6,456 bases of DNA from an uncultured Eubacterium sp. (lineage in GTDB: Bacteria > Bacillota > Clostridia > Oscillospirales > Acutalibacteraceae): positions 1-6,456 of the forward strand of contig CABQCC010000080.1 in assembly GCA_902462495.1 (NCBI GenBank). Direction: 5' to 3'. The notes beneath the pieces were generated by a model, which was given only the letters and a program-made list of their open reading frames with translations, ran no database searches and was not told the origin of the DNA. Positions 6,410-6,456 of the stretch are shown here, piece by piece; the first letter of the stretch is position 1, and each line of letters starts with the position of its first letter. A program made the position numbers and the translations under genes.

Positions 6410-6456
6410 GATTTGTACCAAAGGTCTTGAAGAAGTTTTCGTACTTTTCTCTGTCG
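6402..6456 (-). pseudogene. htpG: htpG (Hsp90) internal fragment, joined head-on to comM
   Basis: The minus strand from 6455 down to 6402 translates to DREKYENFFKTFGTNLKW, with no stop. This fits the middle-domain segment of HtpG, where family members read roughly xExYxxFFxxFGxxLKxG. The expected Gly after LKW is replaced by sequence belonging to comM, so the match ends at the same place where comM homology ends. HtpG is the cytosolic Hsp90 chaperone of about 620-650 residues; only 18 residues are visible, so the assignment is moderate. The fragment runs off the window edge and may be a chimeric join rather than a real locus. Confidence 0.6.

Noticed and set aside
1..6456. CRISPR arrays, tRNA or rRNA genes, insertion sequences, attachment sites
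   Set aside because: I saw no regularly spaced repeats, cloverleaf-like segments, transposase motifs or long direct or inverted repeats. The window is almost fully occupied by the genes listed.

Overview
The window looks like a low-GC Clostridia genome, probably Ruminococcaceae/Oscillospiraceae-like. The grounds are AT-rich intergenic DNA, strong AAGGAGG-type Shine-Dalgarno sites, TTATAA-rich sigma-A promoters and the general look of the phospho-sugar mutase and ComM proteins. The genus cannot be fixed by eye, and the odd length and an abnormal right end suggest a whole metagenomic contig.

Left half (about 1-2165, minus strand): a two-gene operon read right to left. An extended -10 promoter (2137-2165) drives a 254-residue protein that looks like two SCP2-type lipid-binding modules. 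It starts at TTG. Next, 15 bases downstream, comes a 423-residue class III PLP aminotransferase related to glutamate-1-semialdehyde aminomutase but diverged at its signature motifs. The end of this operon lies beyond the window; no terminator is visible in bases 1-20.

Middle (2298-4241, minus strand): a phospho-sugar mutase (phosphoglucomutase/phosphomannomutase) gene whose true start is an internal ATG at 4167. It is followed 12 bases later by a 31-codon ORF for a one-helix membrane miniprotein with its own ribosome binding site, then by a clear rho-independent terminator. The 271 bases between the miniprotein and the SCP2-like gene (2073-2343) hold that terminator, the SCP2-operon promoter and two inverted repeats, but no gene.

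Divergent control region (4168-4294): back-to-back sigma-A promoters whose -35 hexamers lie on opposite strands of the same seven bases, so the mutase operon and the rightward operon may compete for polymerase.

Right half (4295-6409, plus strand): an integral-membrane acyltransferase-3 protein followed after three bases by comM/yifB (Mg-chelatase-like AAA+ ATPase of natural transformation). The comM reading frame breaks at about 6402, some 135-140 residues short of family length. The last 55 bases instead encode, on the minus strand, 18 residues resembling the interior of HtpG (Hsp90). This is best read as a chimeric join (assembly error or rearrangement), not a naturally short ComM.

Functionally, the mutase and the acyltransferase both fit cell-surface glycan or envelope metabolism, which makes their shared control region plausible. 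The SCP2-like/aminotransferase pair has no obvious pathway assignment and is the least described part of the window.
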